Shown one piece after another: positions 40,568 to 49,336 of a DNA stretch of 64,000 bases. The notes under the pieces are model-generated. The model saw only the letters and a program-made list of their open reading frames with translations, had not been told where the DNA came from and did no database searches. The DNA is taken from the NCBI RefSeq assembly GCF_001602375.1, contig NZ_BCNY01000015.1:372001-436000 (forward strand), read 5' to 3'. Numbering within the stretch: the first letter of the stretch is position 1; each line of letters starts with the position of its first letter. A program made the position numbers and the translations under genes. Origin of the DNA: Methanoculleus horonobensis (GTDB lineage Archaea; Halobacteriota; Methanomicrobia; Methanomicrobiales; Methanoculleaceae).

Positions 40568-41098
40568 GTGCCGATGACGGAGATCCAGCTCAACCGCCGG
40601 GGGATCAACTCCATCGAGGTTCCTGCCGAGGTAGAGGCAACGCCGGGGAGCGACCTCGTTCTCCGGATCGTCAACCACGGATCGCCGTTGCATATCACCC
40701 TCGCCTCCTCGAACTCCTCAGCCTTCACCAGCTTCTTCCATGAGAACCTCTACGTGAACGGGCCCGAGGAGTTCGCCATCCCCATCCGGGGTAACGTCTA
40801 CCCCGGCACCTTCAATATCGAGGTCATCGCCGGATACGGCGCTAGAAAGGCGGAGTTCCGGGTCGTCGTCAGGGAGCGGGCGGCACCGGAGCCCGAACCC
40901 GTCGAGATTCCGGCAACTCCCGCCGTTCCGGCGAGATCGCTACGGTGGCGGTCGTCCGCCCCGACTCTTCTCCTCACCGCCGCCGCCCTGGTGCTCTACG
41001 GTCTGTGGCTGGTCTACCGGGTGGATCTCTTGAACGCCGCGTCGTTCGCGGCGCTCCTCCTCGGGGTCATCCTCGCATGGCTGCGGCAGCGGTCGTAG
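40568..41098 (+). CDS. Membrane-anchored beta-sandwich protein of unknown function
   Basis: A 176-residue protein from GTG 40568 (ATG 40574 also possible). Residues 1-105 look like an immunoglobulin-type beta domain ([33 protein letters not shown]). A Pro-rich linker and two transmembrane helices (about 125-145, 150-168) follow. It resembles the DUF7524-like proteins of haloarchaea by layout only. It overlaps the start of cbiB by 22 bp. Confidence 0.6.
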   Translation: MPMTEIQLNRRGINSIEVPAEVEATPGSDLVLRIVNHGSPLHITLASSNSSAFTSFFHENLYVNGPEEFAIPIRGNVYPGTFNIEVIAGYGARKAEFRVVVRERAAPEPEPVEIPATPAVPARSLRWRSSAPTLLLTAAALVLYGLWLVYRVDLLNAASFAALLLGVILAWLRQRS

Positions 41099-41997
41099 TC
41101 GCCGCGTCGCTGCTGGTGGATCGGCTGATCGGCGACCCGCACTCACGCTACCACCCGGTGGCGCTCCTCGGCCGGTTCATCGGGTGGTGGGGGGTTCCGG
41201 CCCGCTACCCGGCCCGCATCCAGCGGGTTGCCGGGGTTGCGGGAGCCGTCCTGACCGTCGCGCTCTTTGCCGCACCCTTCGCGCTCGTCGAGCTCGCCGC
41301 ACCCTGGTATCTCTACCTCCTCCTCGCGCCCCTCCTCTTGAAGGCCTGTCTTGCCTGGCGGGCGCTCGAGGAGCATGCCGCGGCCGTGGTTCAGGCGCTC
41401 GGGGAGGGGGGAGTCGATGCGGGGCGCGCCCGGGTCGGGATGATGGTGAGCCGGGATACGGCGCGCCTCGATCCCGAGCACGTCCTCTCGGCCGCGTACG
41501 AATCGATGACCGAGAACCTGGTGGACAGCATCGTCTCTCCGCTCTTCTACTTCGGGCTCTTCGGGCTCGCCGGGGCTGCAGCCTTCCGGGCGGTCAATAC
41601 CCTGGACGCCATGCTCGGCTACCGCGACGAGCGAGCCCGGATCGGATGGTTCTCGGCCCGCGCAGACGATGTTGCAAACTTCATCCCGGCGCGGCTGACC
41701 GGCCTCATCCTTCTCGCCTACTTCGCAGCGAAGGGCCGGTTCGCCCCGGCCTGGACGGCGCTCCGGCGCGATGCGAAGAAACGCCCCGGATTCAACGGGG
41801 GGATCCCGATGGCCGTCATCGCCGGCGGCGTCGGTATCCGGCTCGAGAAGCCCGGTGCCTACACCCTCGGGGACGCGGAACGGACGCTCGCGGAAGGGGG
41901 CGCCGGGATCGTCTCTGCGGTTCGGGCGGCGACGATCATCTTTGTGATCTTCGAGATCGCCGCACTATTTTTATTGGGGTCAGTGAGCTATACATAA
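41077..41997 (+). CDS. cbiB: Adenosylcobinamide-phosphate synthase CbiB
   Basis: A 306-residue membrane protein from ATG 41077. [69 protein letters not shown] and [17 protein letters not shown] are the conserved CbiB/CobD blocks. It attaches the aminopropanol-phosphate arm to cobyric acid in the cytoplasmic membrane. Methanogens need corrinoids for methyl transfer. It overlaps the preceding membrane protein gene and ends 5 bp before pdxS. Confidence 0.93.
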   Translation: MAAAAVVVAASLLVDRLIGDPHSRYHPVALLGRFIGWWGVPARYPARIQRVAGVAGAVLTVALFAAPFALVELAAPWYLYLLLAPLLLKACLAWRALEEHAAAVVQALGEGGVDAGRARVGMMVSRDTARLDPEHVLSAAYESMTENLVDSIVSPLFYFGLFGLAGAAAFRAVNTLDAMLGYRDERARIGWFSARADDVANFIPARLTGLILLAYFAAKGRFAPAWTALRRDAKKRPGFNGGIPMAVIAGGVGIRLEKPGAYTLGDAERTLAEGGAGIVSAVRAATIIFVIFEIAALFLLGSVSYT

Positions 41998-42002
41998 GAG
42001 TA

Positions 42003-42899
42003 ATGAAACTCGAGGAACTGAGATTTGGCACCGAGCTGATCAAGCGCGGCTTTGCGTCGATGCAGAAGGGCGGCGTCATCATGGACGTCGTCAACGCAGA
42101 GCAGGCCGAGCTCGCCGAAGAGGCCGGTGCCGTCGCCGTCATGGCGCTTGAGAGAGTCCCTGCCGATATCAGAGCGGCCGGTGGCGTGGCCCGCATGGCC
42201 GACCCGCAGAAGATCGTCGAGATCATCGATGCGGTATCCATCCCGGTGATGGGGAAGGCCAGGATCGGCCACTTCGTCGAGGCGCAGATCCTGGAAGCTC
42301 TCGGCGTGGACATGGTCGATGAGAGCGAGGTGCTGACCCCGGCCGACGAGCAGTTCCACATCGATAAGACCGGGTTTGGCGTCCCGTTCGTCTGCGGCGC
42401 CCGGAACCTCGGGGAGGCGCTGCGCCGTATCAACGAGGGAGCGGCGATGATCCGGACGAAGGGCGAGGCCGGAACCGGCAACGTCGTGGAGGCCGTCCGC
42501 CATATGCGGGCGATCATGGGCGGGATCCGGGCTCTCTCCGGCCTCTCCAGTCAGGAACTCGTCGACTGCGCCCGCGATATCGAGGCGCCCGTGGATCTGG
42601 TCATCGAGTGCGCACAGCGCGGCCGCCTCCCCGTGGTGAACTTCTCCGCGGGCGGGATCGCGACGCCCGCCGACGCGGCGCTGATGATGCAGCTCGGCGC
42701 CGATGGGGTCTTCGTCGGGTCGGGCATCTTCAAGTCCACGAACCCCGAGGCGACCGCCCGGGCGATCGTGGAGGCGGTCAACCACTACGACGACGCAAAG
42801 GTCATCGCCGAAGTGAGCAAGGGTCTTGGAGAGGCGATGAAGGGCCTCGACGTCCATCTCCTCCGCGAAGACGAGGTGTTGCAGAACCGTGGGCGTTAA
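42003..42899 (+). CDS. pdxS: Pyridoxal 5'-phosphate synthase subunit PdxS
   Basis: A 298-residue TIM-barrel protein. [44 protein letters not shown], and [39 protein letters not shown] are signature blocks. With PdxT it makes PLP from ribose-5-phosphate, glyceraldehyde-3-phosphate and glutamine-derived ammonia. ATATTTTTATTGG (41967-41979) suits a TATA box 24-36 bp upstream. Confidence 0.97.
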   Translation: MKLEELRFGTELIKRGFASMQKGGVIMDVVNAEQAELAEEAGAVAVMALERVPADIRAAGGVARMADPQKIVEIIDAVSIPVMGKARIGHFVEAQILEALGVDMVDESEVLTPADEQFHIDKTGFGVPFVCGARNLGEALRRINEGAAMIRTKGEAGTGNVVEAVRHMRAIMGGIRALSGLSSQELVDCARDIEAPVDLVIECAQRGRLPVVNFSAGGIATPADAALMMQLGADGVFVGSGIFKSTNPEATARAIVEAVNHYDDAKVIAEVSKGLGEAMKGLDVHLLREDEVLQNRGR

Positions 42900-43467
42900 G
42901 GTCGGTGTTCTCGCGCTCCAGGGCGACGTCGCCGAGCATATCGCGGCGTTCCGGGAGGCTCTCGCGGAGAGGCCGGGCTCATCGGTCACGGCGGTCAGAA
43001 GGGCCGCGGATCTCGCGGGGCTCGATGCGCTCGCGATACCGGGCGGGGAGTCCACCACCATCTCCCGGTTGATCGAGAAGAACGGGCTCTATGAGCCGCT
43101 CGTGGGGTTCGAGGGCGGGATATTCGCCACCTGCGCGGGGATGGTTCTCATCTCGGATCAGGTGGACGATCCCAGGATCCGGACGCTCTCCCTCATCCCG
43201 ATGCACGTGGCGAGGAACGCCTTCGGGCGGCAGGTCGACTCCCGCGAGACGATGCTCGAGGTTGCCGGGCTTGCCGAACCTTTTCGCGCGGTCTTCATCC
43301 GGGCGCCGGTGGCGACGGATGCCGGGGATGGCGTCGAGGTGCTTGCCCGCATCCCGGAGGGGATTGTCGCCGTCAGGAGCGGCCGGCACATGGCGTTCGC
43401 CTTCCACCCGGAGCTCGGCGGGGATCTCCGCCTGCACCGGATATTTTTAGAGGGGCTCGGGGTATAG
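42889..43467 (+). CDS. pdxT: PLP synthase glutaminase subunit PdxT
   Basis: A 192-residue class I glutaminase from GTG 42889, overlapping pdxS by 11 bp. The nucleophile Cys is in [13 protein letters not shown], the His/Glu pair in [18 protein letters not shown] and [13 protein letters not shown] are PdxT-specific. It supplies ammonia to PdxS. Confidence 0.95.
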   Translation: MGVKVGVLALQGDVAEHIAAFREALAERPGSSVTAVRRAADLAGLDALAIPGGESTTISRLIEKNGLYEPLVGFEGGIFATCAGMVLISDQVDDPRIRTLSLIPMHVARNAFGRQVDSRETMLEVAGLAEPFRAVFIRAPVATDAGDGVEVLARIPEGIVAVRSGRHMAFAFHPELGGDLRLHRIFLEGLGV

Positions 43468-43488
43468 GCCCCGGCATCCACCTATCTT

Positions 43489-43872
43489 TCAACTTCCATC
43501 GTCATCCACGATCTGTTGCGCCCACGCTTCACCTTCGGTCGTCAGGCGGTAGATGATCCAGTTCCCCTGTGCCTCGCCGGTGATCAGGTTCGCTTTCTTC
43601 AGGACACCGAGGTGGTAGGAGAGTTTCGAGTCTGCAATGCCGAGCACCGCCTTGACGATGCAGACGCAGAGCGGCTGCACGGAGAGCATCATGAGAATCT
43701 TGAGACGAAGCGGATCACCGAGCGCGCGGTGGACGCCGCTCTCCCGCTCAAGCAACGCATCGTCCGGCAACTGATCTACGAGCCCTGCAATCCCGCCACA
43801 CTGACAGAGCGACTCTTCGACTCCGGGAGGGAGGGGCAGGGATGTCTCCTGATACTCTTCGCCTCCTGCCAT
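43489..43872 (-). CDS. ArsR-family thiol/metalloid-sensing repressor
   Basis: A 127-residue winged-helix protein. LGDPLRLKILMMLSVQPLCVCIVKAVLGIADSKLSYHLGVLKKANLI is the ArsR fold, with Cys69-Val-Cys71 at the classical As(III)/Sb(III)-sensing position of helix 3. A second pair, Cys23-Gln-Cys25, lies in the N-terminal extension. It is divergent from the permease/thioredoxin cluster and is the likely repressor acting at the TTCAA-N6-TTGAA sites upstream of 44280. Confidence 0.9.
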   Translation of the reverse strand: MAGGEEYQETSLPLPPGVEESLCQCGGIAGLVDQLPDDALLERESGVHRALGDPLRLKILMMLSVQPLCVCIVKAVLGIADSKLSYHLGVLKKANLITGEAQGNWIIYRLTTEGEAWAQQIVDDDGS

Positions 43873-44209
43873 CCGACCATCACACCCTTCTTTTGAGATA
43901 ATGGGGGACGAAAGTACCTATAACCTTTCGCTGCTACCGCGCGAGGTACGAACTAGCCATTCGACAGCTGAGGAGAAAAGAGCATGGACGTCATAACCGC
44001 CGATTTGCTCGTCTGTTCTCACGGTTCGGGGCCTGCTTCCGGTCGCCACCGGTACGGGCTCCCCGCCCCTGCCCGGTCGGAGAACCTCACTGACGCTGTT
44101 GTGAATCCCGCCCCCGTCAGCCGATCGCCGCCGGCGAGGAGAGTATCCGTGAGATCTATCCGGCGAGCCTGAAGGGGTTCTACTGCAAGCCCGCCGGTTG
44201 ACCCCTCGG

Positions 44210-44225
44210 TTCAACTCTTTTTGAA
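44210..44225. promoter_or_regulatory. ArsR operator candidate 1
   Basis: TTCAA (44210-44214), six bases, TTGAA (44221-44225). This matches the interrupted-palindrome form known for ArsR operators. It lies just upstream of the TATA candidate at 44231-44240. Confidence 0.65.
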
Positions 44226-44259
44226 ACCAGAACATTTATCGGGTGGCGTCACTACACTA

Positions 44260-44277
44260 TTTCAAATAATGTTGAAA
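44260..44277. promoter_or_regulatory. ArsR operator candidate 2
   Basis: TTTCAA (44260-44265), ATAATG, TTGAAA (44272-44277), ending 2 bp before ATG 44280. It has the same TTCAA-N6-TTGAA core as the site at 44210; the two centres are 51 bp apart, nearly five helical turns, so they lie on one DNA face and bracket the promoter. Confidence 0.7.
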
Positions 44278-44279
44278 CG

Positions 44280-44444
44280 ATGAGGCGTAACACCATGACG
44301 GACGACACCAGCAAAAATCGGAAGGAAGGCATCGCCGGACGGATCAAGAACCTTTTTGCACCGGAGAGCGACTGCGGCTGCGGCGGCGGCTGCTGCGGCA
44401 ACGTGAAGATTGTGCCGAAGAAGACGGACGAGAAGAAGGAGTGA
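44280..44444 (+). CDS. Small Cys-rich protein of the ArsR cluster
   Basis: A 54-residue protein from ATG 44280 (ATG 44295 is a second choice): basic N-terminal half, then DCGCGGGCCGNVKIVPKKTD. The cysteines (CxC-x3-CC) can bind a soft metal or metalloid. It is the first gene after the ArsR operator pair, so it is probably the most strongly regulated. Similar short 'CC..KIVPK' proteins accompany permeases in methanogens; this is from memory, not an alignment. Confidence 0.7.
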   Translation: MRRNTMTDDTSKNRKEGIAGRIKNLFAPESDCGCGGGCCGNVKIVPKKTDEKKE

Positions 44445-44542
44445 CCGGACGCGCAGCATGGCAGGCGGATGGGTCGAGGAAGCCCGTGCCCCGACGGCGT
44501 ACGAACCTCAGGAGAGGGAACGGGGCAGGTGAGTGAACGGCC

Positions 44543-45448
44543 ATGGATGCCGCTTCGAACCTGATCACCGCCGGAGAGTTCTTCGTCGTCATTGCCGGGG
44601 AACTGATCCTGCTCTTTGTCGGGATCACCTTCCTGGTCGGGCTGCTGCAGGCCTACATCCCGGAAGAGCGGATCCGAAGCGTGCTTGCCGGGAGGCGGCA
44701 GGGTGTCGGGAATGTCCTTTCTGCCGGGTTCGGAGCGTTCACCCCGTTCTGCTCCTGCTCGACGATCCCGATCCTGCTCGGCCTCCTCGACATCGGGGTC
44801 CCGTTCGGCGTCTGCATGTCGTTCCTGCTCGCCTCCCCGCTCCTGAACCCGGTGATCCTCGCCCTTCTCGTGGCGCTGGTGGGAATCGTCCCGACCGCCA
44901 TCTACGCCGCCCTTACCTTCACGGCCGCGGTCGTCATAGGCTGGCTCCTCGGACGGCTCGGCTACGCCCGCTACGTGAAAGACGTCATGGTCGAAAGCCG
45001 GCCGGAACCGTGCGGCTGCAACAGCAGCCACGGGACGCGGATTCGCGGTGCGTTCTCCTTCGCCGTCCGTCTCTTCCGGCAGGTCTTCCCCTACCTCATC
45101 CTCGGAGCGGGGATCGGGGCGTTCATCTACGGGTTCATCCCCGGAGACCTGATCGTCTCTCTCGCGGGGCCGGACAACCCCCTCGCCATCCCGGTCGCGG
45201 CGGTCATCGGCATCCCGATGTACATCCGGGCGGAGACGCTCATTCCCGTGAGCGCCGTCCTCCTCGAGAAGGGGATGGGCATCGGCGCCGTGATGGCACT
45301 GATCATCGGCGGTGCAGGAGCGAGCATCCCGGAGGTGACGCTGCTCGCCGCGATCTTCGAGCGGAGACTGGTCGCCGCGTTCGTCGCGGTCATCCTCGGC
45401 GTCGCCGTCCTCGCCGGCGCGGCCTTCCAGGTCCTCGCCGTCATCTGA
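44543..45448 (+). CDS. ArsP/DUF318-type permease (first)
   Basis: A 301-residue membrane protein with about eight helices. The first half has GAFTPFCSCSTIPILLGLLDIGVPFGVCMSFLLASPLLNP; the TPFCSCSTIP motif with two cysteines is the hallmark of the ArsP/UPF0718 permeases. A cytoplasmic loop holds PCGCNSS, a further Cys pair. ArsP members export organoarsenicals; the real substrate here is open. It is in the ArsR-controlled cluster. Confidence 0.85.
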   Translation: MDAASNLITAGEFFVVIAGELILLFVGITFLVGLLQAYIPEERIRSVLAGRRQGVGNVLSAGFGAFTPFCSCSTIPILLGLLDIGVPFGVCMSFLLASPLLNPVILALLVALVGIVPTAIYAALTFTAAVVIGWLLGRLGYARYVKDVMVESRPEPCGCNSSHGTRIRGAFSFAVRLFRQVFPYLILGAGIGAFIYGFIPGDLIVSLAGPDNPLAIPVAAVIGIPMYIRAETLIPVSAVLLEKGMGIGAVMALIIGGAGASIPEVTLLAAIFERRLVAAFVAVILGVAVLAGAAFQVLAVI

Positions 45449-45505
45449 GCTGCAGATTGAGGGAACGATAAGAGAACACCAGAGTACAACAAAAGGGAAC
45501 AGACC

Positions 45506-46585
45506 ATGATCGAGATACTCATCGGCGCTCTTGCGTCGGGGCTCGCGGCAGTGCTCGACTACCTCTCGGCGCACGTCCTCACCTGCCTGGTCCCGGCGTT
45601 CTTCATCGCCGGCGCCATCGCGGCTTTCGTCAAGAAGGATGCGATCCTGAAGTACTTCAGCCCGGACGCACCCAGGCACATCTCTTACGGGATCGCATCG
45701 GTCTCGGGGACGGTTCTTGCCGTCTGCAGCTGCACCATCCTCCCGATATTCGCCGGGATCCTCAAGAAAGGGAGCGGGATCGGTCCGGCAACGACGTTCC
45801 TCTTTGCCGGCCCCGCCATCAACATCCTCGCGATCATCTACACCGCATGGGTGCTCGGCTTCGACCTGGGTATTGCCCGGGCAGTCTCGGCGGTTCTGCT
45901 CGCCATCGTCATCGGGCTTGCCATGGCGCTGATCTTCCGGTCGACGGACGTCGAGACCCTGAAGCGGAAGGCGATGGCGCCGAGCGTCGCCGGGGCGTGC
46001 GAGGAGGAGAAGCCGCGCTGGGTCACGCCGGCGTTCTTCGCCCTCCTCGTCGGGGTGCTGGTCTTCGGGGCCTCGCCGCTCGACTGGACGCTCCGGCTCT
46101 CGATCGTCTACATCCTCACCCTCGCGATCGCCATCCTGCTCATCTACTACTTCGACCGGGACGAGGTGACCGACTGGGGGATGGAGACCTGGGATCTCAC
46201 GAAGAAGATCTTTCCGATCCTGATCGCCGGGACCTTCCTCGTCGGGATCATCGCCTTCTTCCTCCCGCCCGAGACCTTCCAGCCCTACTTCGGGAACAAC
46301 TCGCTCGGCGCGAACTTCCTTGCGGCCGTTGTCGGGATGATCCTCTACATGCCGACGCTGCTTGAAGTCCCGATCATCGGCACGACGTTCGGCTACACCA
46401 GCGGGCACATGGCCGCAGGGCCGGCGCTCGCCCTCCTGCTCGCGGGCCCGACGATCAGCCTCCCCTCCGTCCTCGTCATCTCCCGGATCGTCGGGGCGAA
46501 GAAGACGGCAGCCTACGTGGGGCTGGTGGTCGTCTTCGCGACCATCGCCGGGTTCCTGTACGGGAACGGGATGCTGCTTATCTAG
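45506..46585 (+). CDS. ArsP/DUF318-type permease (second)
   Basis: A 359-residue membrane protein with about ten helices. VSGTVLAVCSCTILPIFAGILKKGSGIGPATTFLFAGPAINILAI is the conserved Cys-containing block; a second half repeats the fold (MILYMPTLLEVPIIGTTFGYTSGHMAAGPALALLLAGPTISLP). It is a distinct subgroup from its neighbour at 44543. Two different members in one operon suggest transport of a thiol-reactive compound or a two-part channel. Confidence 0.85.
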   Translation: MIEILIGALASGLAAVLDYLSAHVLTCLVPAFFIAGAIAAFVKKDAILKYFSPDAPRHISYGIASVSGTVLAVCSCTILPIFAGILKKGSGIGPATTFLFAGPAINILAIIYTAWVLGFDLGIARAVSAVLLAIVIGLAMALIFRSTDVETLKRKAMAPSVAGACEEEKPRWVTPAFFALLVGVLVFGASPLDWTLRLSIVYILTLAIAILLIYYFDRDEVTDWGMETWDLTKKIFPILIAGTFLVGIIAFFLPPETFQPYFGNNSLGANFLAAVVGMILYMPTLLEVPIIGTTFGYTSGHMAAGPALALLLAGPTISLPSVLVISRIVGAKKTAAYVGLVVVFATIAGFLYGNGMLLI

Positions 46586-46595
46586 GAGAGGACCC

Positions 46596-46865
46596 ATGGA
46601 GACAGAGAAGCGAGAAAAACCCTGCTGCGCTGCCGAAGCCCTGCGCCGCGTCCGCCGGATCGAGGTCGGCGGGGTCGTCGTCGGGCTCGCGATGCTCGAC
46701 GATATCCTGGCCGATACGGTTGCCCGTAACCTCTCCGGCGAGACCGCCATCGGCGACGAACTCATCAAACAGGTGAAGATCTACAACTACATCCCGAAGG
46801 GGGCCGAACCGCTCTACCGGGCGGCGCTCCTCTGTGAGTACCAGAACGAGGTGAAGAAACAATGA
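46596..46865 (+). CDS. Small protein with N-terminal CC pair, operon-associated
   Basis: An 89-residue protein from ATG 46596. It starts METEKREKPCCAAEALRRV, continues VGGVVVGLAMLDDILADTVA, and ends with KIYNYIPKGAEPLYRAALLCEYQNEVKKQ. The NYIP...YR.AL..EY tail looks conserved in this setting, but I know no functional name. Cys10-Cys11 fit a thiol-related role. It overlaps the next gene by 4 bp. Confidence 0.65.
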   Translation: METEKREKPCCAAEALRRVRRIEVGGVVVGLAMLDDILADTVARNLSGETAIGDELIKQVKIYNYIPKGAEPLYRAALLCEYQNEVKKQ

Positions 46866-47095
46866 AGATTGAAGTGCTCGGAACCGGCTGCGCCAAGTGC
46901 AAGCGGCTTGCAAAGAACGTTGAAGCGGCAATCAAGGACCTCGGCATCGAGGCCGAACTCGTCAAGGTCGACGACATCACCGAGATCATGGACCGCGGCG
47001 TGATGCTGACCCCCGCCCTCGCCGTCGACGGCGAACTGAAGGTCTCCGGCCGGGTGGCGGACGTCAAAGAGATCAAGGAGATCCTGCAGGGGTGA
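46862..47095 (+). CDS. Mini-thioredoxin (redox-active disulfide protein) 1
   Basis: A 77-residue protein. EVLGTGCAKCKRLAKNVEAAI carries the CxxC active site (CAKC), and RGVMLTPALAVDGELKVSGR the cis-Pro loop. It belongs to the small archaeal thioredoxin-like family (MTH895 type). It may reduce disulfides in the Cys-rich partners of this operon. The start overlaps the preceding gene. Confidence 0.9.
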   Translation: MKIEVLGTGCAKCKRLAKNVEAAIKDLGIEAELVKVDDITEIMDRGVMLTPALAVDGELKVSGRVADVKEIKEILQG

Positions 47096-47128
47096 GACCC
47101 CTTTTTCCCCTGCAGTGGAGTCTGAGAG

Positions 47129-47371
47129 ATGGTGCTGGTTGAAATCTTCGGAACCGGCTGCGCCAGGTGCAAGCGGATGAACCGGAACGTCGAGATCGCG
47201 GTCGGGGAGCTCGAGATCGATGCGGAGATCCGCAAGATCGAGAGCCTCGATGCGATGATCGAGCGGGGCGTGATGCTGACGCCGGCGCTCTACGTCGACG
47301 GCGAGGCCAAGGTCGTCGGCCACGTCCCCTGCGTCGAGGATATCAAACAGATATTGCTTGGAGAGAAGTGA
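47129..47371 (+). CDS. Mini-thioredoxin (redox-active disulfide protein) 2
   Basis: An 80-residue paralogue of the preceding protein: EIFGTGCARCKRMNRNVEIAV with active site CARC, RGVMLTPALYVDGEAKVVGHV, and an extra Cys in HVPCVEDIKQIL. Tandem duplication with divergence is likely. Its stop is followed after one base by the ATG of the DGC-DUF2703 gene. Confidence 0.9.
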   Translation: MVLVEIFGTGCARCKRMNRNVEIAVGELEIDAEIRKIESLDAMIERGVMLTPALYVDGEAKVVGHVPCVEDIKQILLGEK

Positions 47372-47372
47372 G

Positions 47373-48227
47373 ATGACGGAACAGAACACACCCCGGTGCG
47401 CCTGTGAATCCGGGATAGAGCCGGAAGGCGGAACGAAACGGATCATCTTCGCCTGCGCCGGCGCATCGAAGGCCGGACAGCTCACAAACGAGGCCGCTGT
47501 CCGGTTGACGAAGGAAGGATACGGGAAGATCGCCTGCACGGCCTCCCTCGCCGTCTCTACACCCTCGATCACGAAGAAGGTCGAGGCGGCGGACGAGGTG
47601 GTCGTCATCGACGGCTGCCCGGTCGGCTGCGCCCGCCAGATCGCTGAGAAGGCAGGCATCACGCCCGACCAGGAGATCGTGGTCACGGACCTCGGGATCG
47701 AGAAAGGCGGGGGCCTCGACCTCTCCGAAGAGGACGTCGAGACGGTCGTCTCCGCCGCCTGGGAGGGCAAAGGGAGAACGGAGGAGGAGAAGGGGCGCAG
47801 GCCGTCCGGTGGATGCGGCTGTGGTTGCGGGGGCTCGATGGATACTCTCGTCATCGAATGGCGGCATATCGGAAGAGACATCGAGAACACCTGCGAGCGG
47901 TGCGGCGCGACCGGGCGGGCGGTGATGGACGTCGTCGAGCAGATCCGCCCCATCCTCGAGGAAGAAGGCATCGCGGTCCGGGTTGTCGAGACGGTTCTCG
48001 AGAACGAGGCGATAACGGAGTCGAACAGCATCCTCTTCAACGGCGTGGCGCTCGAGATCCTCATCGAAGGCATGGAGGTTACCAGCACGCCCTGTGCCTC
48101 CTGCTCCTGCATCACCGGGCAGGACGACGTCGAGTGTCGTGCGGTCGAGTATAACGGCGAGCGTTACGAGTCGATCCCGCCGGAGCTGATCGCCCGGGCG
48201 GCGCTGAAGGCGCTCGGGCTGGAGTGA
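47373..48227 (+). CDS. DGC zinc-binding domain fused to DUF2703
   Basis: A 284-residue protein. The N-terminal part (about 1-130) has IIFACAGASKAGQLTNEAAVRL and VVVIDGCPVGCARQIAEKAG, the DGC motif with paired Cys. A Gly/Cys hinge GGCGCGCGGS (about 147-156) leads to DUF2703 (158-284): LVIEWRHIGRDIENTCERCGATG, then a Cys cluster CASCSCITG and YNGERYESIPPELIARAALKAL. Sixteen or so cysteines suggest metal or metalloid chelation. ATG 47373 is preferred (GAGAAGTGAG upstream). Confidence 0.8.
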   Translation: MTEQNTPRCACESGIEPEGGTKRIIFACAGASKAGQLTNEAAVRLTKEGYGKIACTASLAVSTPSITKKVEAADEVVVIDGCPVGCARQIAEKAGITPDQEIVVTDLGIEKGGGLDLSEEDVETVVSAAWEGKGRTEEEKGRRPSGGCGCGCGGSMDTLVIEWRHIGRDIENTCERCGATGRAVMDVVEQIRPILEEEGIAVRVVETVLENEAITESNSILFNGVALEILIEGMEVTSTPCASCSCITGQDDVECRAVEYNGERYESIPPELIARAALKALGLE

Positions 48228-48370
48228 TCGTGGCGGAGACGCGCTCTCCGCCTGCACACACAACGTCGAAGTTGTCCCCGAGGCCGGAATAGCGAACGGC
48301 TTGCAGCCCGGCCGATAAGATGCACCTTTAATACTCCCTCCCTCAAACATATTGTTCGGGACGGAACGCC

Positions 48371-49336
48371 GTGATCAAAGAGAACAGTGACGATCCGTCG
48401 GCCGGTGGGCCGAACGTAATCGAGGTCGAGAACCTCACGAAGACTTTCGGCGCCGTCACTGCCGTGGACCGCGTCTCGTTCGAGGTTCGGCGGGGCGAGA
48501 TCTTCGGGTTCCTCGGGCCGAACGGCGCCGGGAAGACCACCACCACGCGGATGCTCACCGGCGTCGTCCCGATGGACGGCGGGAGCGTGAGGATCTTCGG
48601 CCACGATATCCTGAAGGAACCGGTCCAGGCGAAACAGCGGTTCGGCGTCGTGCCCGAGACCTCGAACGCCTACGTCGAGCTCACCGCGTGGCAGAACCTC
48701 ATGCTGATGGGCGACCTCTACGGGCTCGACCGCGCCCACTCGGAGCGGCGCTCACGCGAACTCCTCGAAACCCTCGGTCTCTACGGGAGGAGGGACCAGA
48801 AGGTGCGGGGCTACTCGAAGGGGATGAAACAGCGGCTCGTTCTCGCCATGGCGCTCCTCCACGAGCCCGAGCTCCTCTTCCTCGACGAACCGACGAGCGG
48901 GCTCGACGTGCAGAGCACGCAGATGATCCTCGTCCTCCTGCGCGAGCTGAACACGGACGGAACCACCATCTTTCTGACCACCCACAACATGGAGGAGGCG
49001 AACCGGCTCTGTGACCGCATAGGCATCATCCGGGCCGGAAAGATCGTCGCGATCGATGCCCCCGAGAGGCTGAAGACGGCGATCGACCGCATGCACCGGC
49101 TTGAGGTGAGCTTCGACCGGCCGGTGCCCGCCGACGCCCTCGCGGGACTCGACGGCGTGGCCGAAGCGTACCGGACGGGGGATAAGTGGCGGATCGTTAC
49201 GGAGGATCCGGATCTCGTCATCCGGTCGCTCGTGGCCTTCAGCGGCGATTGCAGTGCGGCGATCCTCACCTTAAATACCCTCGCCCCGTCGCTCGACGAG
49301 GTCTTCCTGCGGCTGACCGGGGAGGAGCAACCGTGA
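48371..49336 (+). CDS. ABC transporter ATP-binding protein (drug-exporter DrrA type)
   Basis: A 321-residue protein from GTG 48371. Walker A GPNGAGKTTTTRML, signature YSKGMKQRLVLAMALLH, Walker B LLFLDEPTSGLD, and switch TTHNMEEANRLCDRIGII. A C-terminal DUF4162-like domain (about 230-321) is typical of DrrA-type ATPases. CTTTAATACTCC (about 48327-48338) may be a TATA element, so this could be a separate transcript from the preceding gene. It overlaps the permease gene by 4 bp. Confidence 0.9.
   Translation: MIKENSDDPSAGGPNVIEVENLTKTFGAVTAVDRVSFEVRRGEIFGFLGPNGAGKTTTTRMLTGVVPMDGGSVRIFGHDILKEPVQAKQRFGVVPETSNAYVELTAWQNLMLMGDLYGLDRAHSERRSRELLETLGLYGRRDQKVRGYSKGMKQRLVLAMALLHEPELLFLDEPTSGLDVQSTQMILVLLRELNTDGTTIFLTTHNMEEANRLCDRIGIIRAGKIVAIDAPERLKTAIDRMHRLEVSFDRPVPADALAGLDGVAEAYRTGDKWRIVTEDPDLVIRSLVAFSGDCSAAILTLNTLAPSLDEVFLRLTGEEQP

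Larger units (their letters stand above)
43873..44279. other. Divergent control region of the ArsR cluster with possible gene remnant
   Basis: Besides the operator pair listed separately, two short peptide-like stretches are seen in different plus-strand frames: MDVITADLLVCSHGSGPASG from 43984, and SIREIYPASLKGFYCKPAG ending at the TGA of 44199-44201. They look like pieces of a decayed gene but cannot be joined into one frame. The AACATTTATC element at 44231-44240 is the TATA candidate for the small Cys-rich gene. Confidence 0.45.

Noticed and set aside
44252-46768. 838-residue minus-strand open frame, Asp/Arg/Glu-rich
   Set aside because: Antisense to the two permease genes, which have clear ArsP-type motifs; composition is that of a shadow frame.
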